Source: an uncultured Flavobacteriales bacterium (lineage in GTDB: Bacteria; Bacteroidota; Bacteroidia; Flavobacteriales; UBA1820). Taken from it: DNA of 64,000 nucleotides. How positions within the stretch are numbered: position 1 is the stretch's first letter; each line of letters starts with the position of its first letter. Position numbers and translations under genes: made by a program. Shown here in pieces: positions 17,601 through 25,564 of the stretch. The DNA lies in the NCBI GenBank assembly GCA_959608625.1, contig CAUHQV010000003.1, forward strand, positions 1-64,000, read 5' to 3'. The notes beneath the pieces were generated by a model, which ran no database searches, was not told where the DNA came from, and was given only the letters and a program-made list of their open reading frames with translations.

Positions 17601-19240
17601 CGAAGCTGGGTATCAATTTCACGAACGTGGAATACGCCATTCCGGATTCGACGATCGTCCCGGTGCGCAACAGTTTCTTTTACTTCGACAAAATCCGTAT
17701 ACGGGACGTCGTATACTCCACTTATGGGACATTGGACGGGCGGATCTACCACGACAACTTCAAGCCCTGGTATCTCGACCTGCGAACCGATGTCGACAAA
17801 ACCCTGGTACTTAACACCTCCGGGCAGAATAACGACAAATTCTACGGAAAAGTCTTCGCTACCGGATTTATGGAGCTCAAAGGGCCGACCAACGCCCTGA
17901 AATACAATATTGCGGCCCGCACGGAACGCAATACGAATTTTGCCATCGACATCGGCAGCGCATCCGATTTCAAGGATTCGCAAATGATCACTTTCGTTCC
18001 CCCGCGCACTTCCCACGTGGACTCCCTGCTCCAAAACCTCAAAAAGCAGATCGTCAAATCCGCTGTGGAATCGTCCAGCGAAATGAACATCGCCATCGAG
18101 GCCACTCCGGATGCAACACTGAGCGTGTACCTGGACAAAACGTCCGGACACATGATAGAGGCCAACGGTGAAGGCAAGCTCTCTATGCACCTGTCTCCCC
18201 AAGGATCCTTTACCCTGAACGGAACCTACGAAGTGGTCAGCGGAACCTATACATTCGTCTACAAAACTCTAATCAAAAAATCTTTCAGCCTGCTTTCGGG
18301 CGGGCGGATGACCTTCGACGGGGATCCCTCCAACCCGAGCATCGATCTGTCCGCAACGTATAAAACGACGACCAAACCAGCCGTGTATTTGTCTTCCGTA
18401 GCCGAAAATGCCCGGGAAGAAGTCATGATGACCATCAACCTGACAGGCGACCTTTCGGAACCGGTATACAACTTCGACATCCAGATGCCCCGCGCCCCGG
18501 AAAACGTGCGGGAAGAACTGGCCTATCGTTTATCCGACCAAGACCAGCTCAGCCAGCAGTTTATCTCCCTGATGGTACTCAATTCTTTCACCGCCACAGG
18601 GGAAAACGACAACCAGAACGTCGTAGCCAGCGGAGTGGCCGGCCTGACTGCCGGGATGCTTTCCTCGCAATTCTCCAACCTCCTTCAACGTTTCGTGAGC
18701 GGGGTGGACATCAACGTCAACGTCAATACCTCGACCAACAAATATCTGGGAACTACCGAAAGTACGGATTTCGAATTGGGCATTTCCACCAAGCTATTCG
18801 ATAATCGCGTAACGGTCAACGGCGTGGTAGGTATGCCGACCGGAACTACCCAGTCCGACCTGGTAGGCGACGTGGAAATAGAATACAATATTACCCCCGA
18901 CGGACGGTTCCGGGCCGTATTCGTCAACCGTCGGCAGAACGACTACATGAACAACCAACAGGGTTACATCCAAAGCATCGGTGTATCCTATCGGCAGGAA
19001 TTCAACAGCTTCCGGGAATTGGGCAGCTTGATAAAACAATCCTTCACCGGCAAGAATGCCGCCGCCCGGAAAAAAGCCCGGGAAGAAAAGAAATTGCGCC
19101 GGGAGGCGGAAAAGAACGCCCAAAGCATTCCCGCAGTTCCAGCTCCAACTCCAGCCCCGGAACAAACCCCTAAAGACACGATCCAACCGCTGAAAACGGA
19201 ACCGGCGGATACCAACCGGGTAAAGATCACCTTCAAATAA
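14642..19240 (+). CDS. TamB-like translocation/assembly module protein (DUF490 type)
   Basis: 1532 residues, a length typical of TamB/AsmA-like proteins that bridge the periplasm and help outer-membrane assembly or lipid transport. A single N-terminal membrane anchor (ILLVFTSLILVIALALGSLL) is followed by a very long beta-rich region (SIDRIDIRTSGRVCLSGIRV at residue 45 onwards). The C-terminal DUF490 region includes GTYEVVSGTYTFVYK, SLLSGGRMTFDGDPSNPSID and LGISTKLFDNRVTVNGVVG. A Lys/Arg-rich and Pro-rich tail ends it. No TamA-like partner is adjacent. Its stop codon shares a base with the trmN6 ATG. Confidence 0.9.
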   Translation: MNKTVRRILLVFTSLILVIALALGSLLLPSVQSYIGRKVSEAISRNIPQQVSIDRIDIRTSGRVCLSGIRVLDHHGDTLIAADSVKARLGLSGIFSGKLSLAYADFYRPELHIIKYKGEEKNSLALFIDNFKSEKKKEKKPFYLSVSKAGIYDGDFSFETQDTAKTEYARHISLKASGISIDPGDYHADLDALSFASSAGTDVRSFSGTFRLCPQGIIMDKVALSTDRSNLQFSASSYFLRSDSTGVKLVDRIRNSQFSLSVEPSHIDLHDIEHLFPQAAHMPPTDISARIIAQKGMVDVKGLKIAVGNVFSANISGHLNAPGALREGNGKIVLKSIQVLPSQAIAVMNRVTGKYVPEKTYDKLSSIEQLSGNALLTLENENVTAVASLTTLQHGKIFIQGQSDDLWSKKNARYTAKAVLENVNAGLLTGSKLLGKVTLFSDIKGKGFDPRSAAIELNTSIHLLEFKGYPYSGIDLYSKLADGALSSEITVADPNLQAKLSASLEGMPEKGRYHGTLDMYLDKSDLHALNLVKDSIVNLRGTIQADATGSGLNDVEGMLSFSEMSYNNGSNYYYIDQVLIESQVLDSVRRRLSIDSDELFNGYIEGNYLLSEVPSAVMNGLLARFKPYQKRKVTPGQEYSFLLNITASNVKIVNTPLVFDGKTHMGGTVNSSRDDFSFNLVADRINYNNILLDTLNFNLNTANANVLSIKAQKFLNPVYSIEDLDLSAQRYADSIAIRSDFYKWNSADSIAYHISAYQKDDEDGNVVIGFLPSNINLEHMKWQFGGHDPSRDRIVWNVGQGSVNLDSLVMTSGEARISAGGFYSSKDLMDLRLSIEELDLSRSIFLRNNVPLKGHLNLLAHLYKGEQDKTIIPEVSLSIDSLAVAYDEIGNLSLSVKADLANRYINTSAQLVNGSRKALSLTGGLRISDRQLVPEMDLTLDSLRLDVVHYLLPSVFNKSTGFASAEIEIRGLMKSPDINGFVRLDRTKLGINFTNVEYAIPDSTIVPVRNSFFYFDKIRIRDVVYSTYGTLDGRIYHDNFKPWYLDLRTDVDKTLVLNTSGQNNDKFYGKVFATGFMELKGPTNALKYNIAARTERNTNFAIDIGSASDFKDSQMITFVPPRTSHVDSLLQNLKKQIVKSAVESSSEMNIAIEATPDATLSVYLDKTSGHMIEANGEGKLSMHLSPQGSFTLNGTYEVVSGTYTFVYKTLIKKSFSLLSGGRMTFDGDPSNPSIDLSATYKTTTKPAVYLSSVAENAREEVMMTINLTGDLSEPVYNFDIQMPRAPENVREELAYRLSDQDQLSQQFISLMVLNSFTATGENDNQNVVASGVAGLTAGMLSSQFSNLLQRFVSGVDINVNVNTSTNKYLGTTESTDFELGISTKLFDNRVTVNGVVGMPTGTTQSDLVGDVEIEYNITPDGRFRAVFVNRRQNDYMNNQQGYIQSIGVSYRQEFNSFRELGSLIKQSFTGKNAAARKKAREEKKLRREAEKNAQSIPAVPAPTPAPEQTPKDTIQPLKTEPADTNRVKITFK

Positions 19241-19959
19241 TGGGAAAAGCGGAAAAACATCTTTTCCGTTTCCGCCGCTTCAGCCTGACGGACAGCCGGT
19301 CGGCCCTGAAAATAGGGACGGACGGCGTCTTGCTCGGAGCATGGGCCGACGCATCGAACGCCACGGCATTGCTCGATATCGGCACCGGGTGCGGCCTTAT
19401 CGCCCTAATGATGGCCCAACGGTTTCCCGAAGCCCGGATAGACGCTATCGAAACGGATGCCGGCGCCCTGGAAGACGCCACGGAAAATATAGCAAAAAGT
19501 CCTTTTTTCGACCGGATAAAAGCCTTCCAGGGTGATTTCCGGATTTATGATTTTCCTTCGAAATACGATTTCGTCGTTTCCAATCCCCCCTTTTTTACGG
19601 AAGACACCCTGAGCCCCGACCATGCACGGGCCGGGGCCAGGAGCGCCTGCTCGCTCCCGCCTGAGGCGCTGGCGGGGAAAATCCGGCAGGTATTGTCCGA
19701 ACAGGGGGCGGCAGCCATAATCTATCCTTATGCTGCGGCAGAAACCGTCATTGCTGTCTTCCGGGAAAACGGACTGTTCCTGCGGCGGCGCACTGATGTA
19801 AAAGGCGCCCCGCACAGGCCGTTCAAACGCTCTTTACTGGCGTTTTCCCCGGCTCCTACCACCGATATCCAGGCAGACGAACTCTGCCTGTGTGAAGCGG
19901 CCGGTCGGCACAGCACACAATACATAGGGCTGACCCGGGAATTCCATCCTTTCCTATAA
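19240..19959 (+). CDS. trmN6: tRNA1(Val) A37 N6-methyltransferase-like protein (TrmN6/YfiC)
   Basis: 239-residue class I SAM methyltransferase. Motif I is LLDIGTGCGLIALMMAQRFP near residue 44 and the amino-methylating NPPF motif is in YDFVVSNPPFFTED near 110. The opening FRFRRFSLTDSRSALKIGTD matches YfiC-type enzymes. Substrate assignment rests on family similarity only. It is translationally coupled to the tamB-like gene (TAATG overlap). Confidence 0.88.
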   Translation: MGKAEKHLFRFRRFSLTDSRSALKIGTDGVLLGAWADASNATALLDIGTGCGLIALMMAQRFPEARIDAIETDAGALEDATENIAKSPFFDRIKAFQGDFRIYDFPSKYDFVVSNPPFFTEDTLSPDHARAGARSACSLPPEALAGKIRQVLSEQGAAAIIYPYAAAETVIAVFRENGLFLRRRTDVKGAPHRPFKRSLLAFSPAPTTDIQADELCLCEAAGRHSTQYIGLTREFHPFL

Positions 19960-19983
19960 TCCGGAAAAATTCCCGACAGATAT

Positions 19984-20031
19984 CCGGCCTTTGGCCGGAG
20001 CGCGGCCTCCGCCGCGCCCGTTTGGGGGCAA
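19984..20031. repeat. Two-hairpin intergenic repeat, copy 1
   Basis: CCGGCC-TTT-GGCCGG, one base, GCGCGGC-CTCC-GCCGCGC, then a conserved tail CGTTTGGGGGCAA. The same arrangement occurs at 40936-40982 with different loop bases but paired stems. It lies between trmN6 and the terminator shared with the convergent transporter gene. It looks like a REP-type element. Confidence 0.75.
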
Positions 20032-20034
20032 AAT

Positions 20035-20070
20035 AAAAGACCAGGCTGCGATGCAACCCGGTCTTTTTTA
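20035..20070. terminator. Bidirectional terminator between trmN6 and the FHS transporter
   Basis: AAAAGACC pairs with GGTCTTTT, and after one mismatch GG pairs with CC, around an 11-base loop. T residues follow in both directions. Confidence 0.75.
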
Positions 20071-20091
20071 TAGAATGGCGCCGGAAAATTA

Positions 20092-21384
20092 TTAATCCAC
20101 CGGAATGTTCTTGTTCACATTTTTGCTTCCTGCCAGCGCATAGTACAGCAGGTACAGCAGGCAGGCGAATATCAGCCAGTAGCTCATCAGATAACCTACA
20201 TGGTCGGCGATCCATCCCTGAACAGCCGGCAGGATACCACCACCGCACACCATCATCATGAACAGACCGGACGCCGCCGCCGTGTATTTTCCGAGGCCTT
20301 CTACAGCCAGATTGAAAATACCGCCCCACATTACGGAAGTGCAAAGGCCGCACAGCACGAAGAACATCACGCTAATAGGCACTTCGGCAAAACCGAACGA
20401 AATATCTTCCAGGAATACCGGCATATTGACCGTAACTTCGGCCGGCATGAATATACCCAACAATACGAATACCATGGCGATCAAGGCAACAAAAGAAAGC
20501 ATCGCCTTACTGGAAATCTTGGCTCCTACCGCACCGCCGCCCAGACGGCCGATAAGCATCAGGAACCAGTATGTACCTACTACCGTACCGGCAAGGGTCG
20601 GGGCAATGTTCAGGCCGCCGTTTCCTTCGCTGGTCATATACAGATTGGCGATATTGGGAATACCCACTTCTATACCCACGTAAACGAATATAGCCACCAT
20701 ACCGAGTACGAAATGGCGGAACGACAGGGCGCTGTATTTCGATTTTTCTTTTTTAAGTTCATTTTTAGCGATGAACGGCTCGGGAATTCTCATAAATGTG
20801 AGCACAAGGAACGCCAACGCGAAAATACCCATCGCCAGATAGAGAGCCGGACCCGCGCTGGCGATTGTGCGGGCTTCGGGAATGGAGCCCATCAGGTAAC
20901 CGACCAGTACCGGAACGATAGTGGCACCGATCGAGTTGCAGGCGCCGCCGAACTGGATAAGCTGGTTTCCTTTATTTCCACCCCCGCCCAGTGTGTTGAG
21001 CATCGGGTTTACGACGGTATTGAGCATACACATCGAGAACCCGGAAACGAATGCGCCGGTCAGATACACGGCAAAACTGCTCACCTGGCCGGAAAGGAAG
21101 GTAATGCCGACTCCGACAAAGCCTACCACAATAGCGATCAAAGCCGTTTTCTTGTACCCGATACGCTGAAGCAAAAGCCCCGCCGGTATACCCATGCAGG
21201 CATACGCGATAAAGTTGGCAAAATTACCCAACTGGGAAAGGAAATTGCTGGCCCCGAATTCGTTCTTGACGATCACCGCCATCGGGTTCTGAAGCCCTGT
21301 GACGAACGCTATCATGAAAAACAGCGCGAACATCATTGCGATAGGCAGCACATAACTTTTTTGTTTCTGAACTGAATTATCCAT
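20092..21384 (-). CDS. FHS-type MFS sugar transporter (glucose/galactose or fucose:H+ symporter)
   Basis: 430 residues with about 12 hydrophobic segments. The N-terminus (FFMIAFVTGLQNPMAVIVKN) and MGIPAGLLLQRIGYKKTALI, together with the N-rich loop MLNTVVNPMLNTLGGGGN, are characteristic of the fucose:H+/GluP branch of the MFS. Members import hexoses across the inner membrane by proton symport; the sugar here cannot be told from sequence alone. It stands apart from the galKTE genes 30 kb away. It runs convergent to trmN6 and lies 121 bases after dusB on the same strand, with no strong promoter seen in that gap. Confidence 0.88.
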   Translation of the reverse strand: MDNSVQKQKSYVLPIAMMFALFFMIAFVTGLQNPMAVIVKNEFGASNFLSQLGNFANFIAYACMGIPAGLLLQRIGYKKTALIAIVVGFVGVGITFLSGQVSSFAVYLTGAFVSGFSMCMLNTVVNPMLNTLGGGGNKGNQLIQFGGACNSIGATIVPVLVGYLMGSIPEARTIASAGPALYLAMGIFALAFLVLTFMRIPEPFIAKNELKKEKSKYSALSFRHFVLGMVAIFVYVGIEVGIPNIANLYMTSEGNGGLNIAPTLAGTVVGTYWFLMLIGRLGGGAVGAKISSKAMLSFVALIAMVFVLLGIFMPAEVTVNMPVFLEDISFGFAEVPISVMFFVLCGLCTSVMWGGIFNLAVEGLGKYTAAASGLFMMMVCGGGILPAVQGWIADHVGYLMSYWLIFACLLYLLYYALAGSKNVNKNIPVD

Positions 21385-21505
21385 GTTTTTCTTTCTAATA
21401 TATGTTTTTACTACGTGAATTTCTAGTCATATATGCGGCAATAGGCATCCCGCACCATTCAGAGGGTAAAATTAGTGTTTTTCGGACACTAAAAAAGCGT
21501 TAAGA

Positions 21506-22489
21506 TTAAAAATCGTTTAAAATATTGTTCAAAATTTCAAAAACCTCCTCGGAAGCATCCGTGGTACAGAGTTTTATCCGAGTAGCCTTGAATTCAGGCA
21601 CCCCTTTGAAGTACCCCGCATAGTGTTTCCGGGTTTCGAGTACCCCCAGTCGCTCGCCTTTCCAGGCCACCGCCCGTTGCAGATGAAACCGGGCCGCTTC
21701 CACCCTTTCCGGGAACCCGGGAGGCGGCAAATGCTCCCCGGTGGAAAGGAAATGCTTGACATCGGCGAATATCCACGGATTGCCGATCGCGGCGCGGCCT
21801 ATCATACAACCGTCCAGGCCATAATCGTCCCGCATCGTACGGGCTTTCTCCCCGGACACCACATCGCCGTTGCCGATGATCGGGATACGGATACGCGGGT
21901 TTTGGCGTATCTCCCGGATGACCTCCCAGCGGGCCTCGCCTTTGTACATCTGGCAGCGCGTACGCCCGTGTATCGTCAGCGCCTGTATGCCGCAGTCCTG
22001 CAAAGGTTCCGCCAAATGCTGGATGCAGATGCTTTTCTCATCCCAGCCCAGCCGCGTTTTTACCGTCACGGGAATAGTTCCGGCCGCCTCCACCACCGCA
22101 CGGGTGATACGGAGCATATTATCCGTGTCCTGAAAGATTCCTGAACCCGCCCCTTTGCCTGCTACTTTGCCGACCGGGCAGCCGAAGTTGATATCGATTA
22201 CATCGGGCGTGCGCGGCAACGACGCGATAATACGCGCCGACTGGGCCATCGCATCTGCATCCGCCCCGAATATCTGGATGCCCACAGGCCGTTCGGCCTC
22301 TTCGAAATCGAGTTTCACCCGACTTTTTTCCGCCCCCCTAATGAGGCCGTCCGACGAGATAAACTCCGAATACGACATATCCGCCCCGTACCGCTTGCAC
22401 AGCGCCCGAAACGGAGGATCCGTAATGTCTTCCATTGGGGCCAAAAGCACCGGAAAACCTTCCAAAACGATATCGCCTATTTTTATCAT
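21506..22489 (-). CDS. dusB: tRNA-dihydrouridine synthase, DusB type
   Basis: 327-residue FMN-dependent enzyme that reduces uridines in the tRNA D-loop. The TIM barrel begins LAPMEDITDPPFRALCKRYG. The catalytic Cys is in DINFGCPVGKVAGKGAGS near residue 102. LTIHGRTRCQMYKGEARW near 172 and GNGDVVSGEKA near 213 contact FMN and tRNA. Length and motifs fit DusB. Its promoter abuts that of the divergent CPBP gene. Confidence 0.95.
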   Translation of the reverse strand: MIKIGDIVLEGFPVLLAPMEDITDPPFRALCKRYGADMSYSEFISSDGLIRGAEKSRVKLDFEEAERPVGIQIFGADADAMAQSARIIASLPRTPDVIDINFGCPVGKVAGKGAGSGIFQDTDNMLRITRAVVEAAGTIPVTVKTRLGWDEKSICIQHLAEPLQDCGIQALTIHGRTRCQMYKGEARWEVIREIRQNPRIRIPIIGNGDVVSGEKARTMRDDYGLDGCMIGRAAIGNPWIFADVKHFLSTGEHLPPPGFPERVEAARFHLQRAVAWKGERLGVLETRKHYAGYFKGVPEFKATRIKLCTTDASEEVFEILNNILNDF

Positions 22490-22533
22490 ACTCCTCAGCG
22501 CTTTTTCGGGCGCCGGCTGTTAAAATCCCAGGG

Positions 22534-22541
22534 CAAAGATA
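22534..22541 (-). promoter_or_regulatory. -7 box for dusB
   Basis: The minus strand reads TATCTTTG, an exact TAnnTTTG match, about 45 bases before the dusB ATG. It directly touches the plus-strand -7 box of the next gene. Confidence 0.55.
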
Positions 22542-22549
22542 TATATTTG
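22542..22549 (+). promoter_or_regulatory. -7 box for the CPBP protease gene
   Basis: TATATTTG, exact consensus, 35 bases before the chosen ATG at 22585. No exact -33 TTG. Confidence 0.55.
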
Positions 22550-22584
22550 TATGCGAAAAACGCCTCTCCGATCGGGGCAATCCG

Positions 22585-23469
22585 ATGCAACGCAGCCTTT
22601 ATACACAAAGTCCTCAAAAACTCTTTTTCAGCTTGGCCGCCCTAGCGGTGTTGGGCTGTCTGGCCGGGATGCTCATTTCGGTCTCCTTAAACCGCGCCGC
22701 CGCCCAAACGGGAAATGCGGCCTGGTTGGCTGGCGTATCGGCCGTTTTGACTTCTGTGTCGGTCTTCGCCGTGCCATCCCTTGTTTTCTGGCATTTTTCC
22801 ACGGGCATAAAAAGAGGACTCCAAGTATACAAGCCCCAGTGGAACATCCTTGTATACGCATCGACGGCGGTACTGGCCCTCCAGCCGTTCCTGCAGTTTA
22901 TCGTCACCTTTACCCGCGATTTCCTGGAATACGCCCTCCCGGCAGATATTTTCAACCGTCTGGCGGAAGCGCAGGCTTCGCGCGAAGGTTCCATCGCCCG
23001 GATCGTCGGCGAACCTTCCTGGGATTCATTCCCGGCGGCAGCCTTTGCATTGGGTATCGTTCCGGCCCTGTGCGAAGAGTTTTTTTTCCGTGGAACGCTG
23101 CAAAGGCTCCTGATCCGGATTTCCCACCGGAAGGCCCTTTCGGTGATCACCGTCTCCATCGTATTTACAGCCATCCACCTGGATTGGTTTAATTGTGTGG
23201 GGATATTCCTGTGCTCCGTATTTCTGGGATATTTGTATATTTACACATCGAACATCTGGGTCCCGGTGGCTTTCCATTTGGTTTCCAACCTGTGGAATAT
23301 CTTCCTGATGTATGCAGCAGCCCATATGCAGCCGGAGCAAATGCAGGAAACGGCCGGACACATCCCTTGGTGGAGCGCTTTGATAAGCATCGTACTGGCT
23401 ACCCTATTAGTGCGAATGGTGAGAACTTCTTACCTTATAAAGCGGAAAAAACATCTGTACGGCAAATAA
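22585..23469 (+). CDS. CPBP family intramembrane glutamic endopeptidase
   Basis: 294 residues with about eight membrane segments. The three CAAX-protease/bacteriocin-processing motifs are in order: EE-R in CEEFFFRGTLQRLL near residue 172, FxxxH in FTAIHLDW near 203 and HxxxN in HLVSNLWN near 240. The family cleaves within the membrane; in bacteria it includes bacteriocin self-immunity proteins and Abi proteins, but the substrate here is unknown. The start at 22585 (MQRSLYTQSPQK) follows the promoter; the longer in-frame reading would run into the dusB region. The next gene starts 40 bases later on the same strand. Confidence 0.88.
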   Translation: MQRSLYTQSPQKLFFSLAALAVLGCLAGMLISVSLNRAAAQTGNAAWLAGVSAVLTSVSVFAVPSLVFWHFSTGIKRGLQVYKPQWNILVYASTAVLALQPFLQFIVTFTRDFLEYALPADIFNRLAEAQASREGSIARIVGEPSWDSFPAAAFALGIVPALCEEFFFRGTLQRLLIRISHRKALSVITVSIVFTAIHLDWFNCVGIFLCSVFLGYLYIYTSNIWVPVAFHLVSNLWNIFLMYAAAHMQPEQMQETAGHIPWWSALISIVLATLLVRMVRTSYLIKRKKHLYGK

Positions 23470-23509
23470 GCAAACCGAAAAACAATTTTCTTTAAAACAA
23501 CTACCGCCT

Positions 23510-25498
23510 ATGAAAAAAGCTATTTTCCTTTTCCTGACGCTGTGGGGCTTGGCCGTATCGGCCCAACCCAAAGACGTCAGGGCAGCCTTCCGGCTCGATT
23601 TCTACATGAACGAACCCCAGACGGAATTCCTCGTTTATCTGCCGGACAGCACCATCTACGCCAACTCGACCATTACCCTGACCACGCCTGCCGGGGTGGC
23701 TATCACGGGCAAAGGTATCCCCGGAGGCATCGCTTCGCTCGAAGTCCCGATCAGCACCCTGCCTGAAGGCAAGACCCCTTTCAAATATACGGTCAAATCG
23801 GATGCCGCCTCGATAGACGGAACGGTGGAGCTGAAAAAACTCCCGTACAAATTCAACGCCGTACAGGTAGACCTGAAAACCGGCGGGGTAGTTACCCGCG
23901 GAATGCCCCTGATCCCATACGGGTTCTTCTGCTATTCGCCGGTCCAGCCGATGATCGAGGAAGAAGAAGTCGTGCGCGGGTTCAACATGCTCTCACCCTA
24001 CCAGAGCATTCCCCGTACCGACCTCAAAATGCGGAAAGTCTACATGGACCGGGCCGCGGAACTGGGGATGAAGGTCAATTACAACCTGCTCAGCGTAGCG
24101 ACCGCCGGCACGGGCTACGACCGTAACCAGGACTCCACCAAGCGGGTGGAGATGCTCCGTAAAGAGGTCGACGCTTTCAAGGATCACCCGGCTTTGCTAA
24201 GCTGGTACCTGGCCGACGAACCGGACGGGCGCAACACGTCCCCGGAAACCTTGAAACAACTGTACGATATCGTAAAAAGCATCGACCCACACCATCCGGT
24301 ATCTATGGTGTTCATGCATTACGGCTCGGAGCGGAAATACGAGGACAGCTACGATATCTCGATGGGCGACCTTTACCCCGTTCCGCGTTCCCCGGTAGCC
24401 GGCGTGTCGAAATTCCAAAAAGCGATGACCAATTCCCTGATATTGAAAAAGGGTGTATGGCTCGTACCGCAGTCTTTTGGCGGCAACGAATGGTGGACAC
24501 GTGAACCGACAGCCGGCGAGATCCGTGCCGCCGTCTATATGGGCCTGCTGAACGGCTCGACAGGGTTCCAGTATTTTATCCGCCACGGACAAAACGGGTT
24601 CCCCAAATCGACCACCTCCTGGGGCGAAGCGTCCGCCATAGCCCTGGAAGTAGCGGAAATGACCCCCTACATCCTCTCCGGACAACCGGCACCGAAAGTA
24701 ACCGTGAACGACACCTTAGTGGATGTGCGAGCCTGGACGCGCGGAAAAAACCTGATCATCGCTGCCGTGAACAAGGAGAACAAGCCGAAAGACGTGACGA
24801 TCACGGTAGACGGGTGGGACTACACAGGCAAAATAGCCGTACCGTTCGAAGACCGGATACAGGAAGTAAACGGAGGCGTCATTACGGACAAAATGATCGG
24901 ATTCGACACCAAAGTATACAAACTGGCGATGGACGAAAGCCTATTGCCCGTTTCCGACACGGTGAACGTAGTGGTAGACCCCGATTTCGAACTCAATACT
25001 TCCGCAGGAGTCCCCAATGCGGTCTATGCGCAGGTGGGCAAAGGACGCGGCTCGACGTATTTCGTCGACTCCCGTACCGCACAGAGCGGGGAACATTCGG
25101 TGCGCCTGATCACCCACAAGAACGGCGAGGGTGTTACCCTGCAGCATTTCCCGATGATCGTAGACTCATCCCGAACCTACACCCTGTCTTTCTGGGCGAA
25201 AGCCGGATCCAAAGAGGAATTCCCGACGCGCAAGAATTATGTGAATCGCAAAGGGAAAGTAAAAACCGAAAAGATCAAACCGGAGGAACCTGTCCTCAAC
25301 CTCACCCTGAGGCACCGGGGCCGCGACCTGGTGAACGAGAACATCTGGATAGACAGTCCGGATTGGAAGCTCTACACCGTCGACGTGCATGTGGAGCGCC
25401 AGCCGGGCAAAGGACGCGAGGGCATCACGCTCAACTACCGGTTGGATACCCGGGGTATGATCTGGATAGACAACATCAGTTTCCTGCCCAGGAAATAA
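23510..25498 (+). CDS. Secreted glycoside-hydrolase-like TIM-barrel protein with C-terminal carbohydrate-binding-like domain
   Basis: 662 residues. Signal peptide MKKAIFLFLTLWGLAVSAQ. An N-terminal beta-rich domain (to about 120) precedes a TIM-barrel-like region: VTRGMPLIPYGFFCYSPVQP, then SWYLADEPDGRNTSP near 240, where the Glu is a plausible catalytic acid, and TGFQYFIRHGQNGFPKSTTS near 345. A further beta domain and a C-terminal jelly-roll-like region (FELNTSAGVPNAV ... GMIWIDNISFLP) resemble carbohydrate-binding modules. I cannot place it in a numbered GH family. No SusC/SusD pair is adjacent, so it is not in a standard polysaccharide utilisation locus. Confidence 0.7.
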   Translation: MKKAIFLFLTLWGLAVSAQPKDVRAAFRLDFYMNEPQTEFLVYLPDSTIYANSTITLTTPAGVAITGKGIPGGIASLEVPISTLPEGKTPFKYTVKSDAASIDGTVELKKLPYKFNAVQVDLKTGGVVTRGMPLIPYGFFCYSPVQPMIEEEEVVRGFNMLSPYQSIPRTDLKMRKVYMDRAAELGMKVNYNLLSVATAGTGYDRNQDSTKRVEMLRKEVDAFKDHPALLSWYLADEPDGRNTSPETLKQLYDIVKSIDPHHPVSMVFMHYGSERKYEDSYDISMGDLYPVPRSPVAGVSKFQKAMTNSLILKKGVWLVPQSFGGNEWWTREPTAGEIRAAVYMGLLNGSTGFQYFIRHGQNGFPKSTTSWGEASAIALEVAEMTPYILSGQPAPKVTVNDTLVDVRAWTRGKNLIIAAVNKENKPKDVTITVDGWDYTGKIAVPFEDRIQEVNGGVITDKMIGFDTKVYKLAMDESLLPVSDTVNVVVDPDFELNTSAGVPNAVYAQVGKGRGSTYFVDSRTAQSGEHSVRLITHKNGEGVTLQHFPMIVDSSRTYTLSFWAKAGSKEEFPTRKNYVNRKGKVKTEKIKPEEPVLNLTLRHRGRDLVNENIWIDSPDWKLYTVDVHVERQPGKGREGITLNYRLDTRGMIWIDNISFLPRK

Positions 25499-25512
25499 TA
25501 TAGAACCTATTT

Positions 25513-25548
25513 AAAAAAAGGCCCTGCGGATTGCAGGGCCTTTTATCT
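25513..25548. terminator. Bidirectional terminator between the GH-like gene and mutS
   Basis: GGCCCTGC pairs with GCAGGGCC around a 5-base loop, extended by A and T tracts to 12 bp, so it works on both strands. Both flanking genes end here. Confidence 0.93.
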
Positions 25549-25564
25549 ATATTACCTTTTTTTA

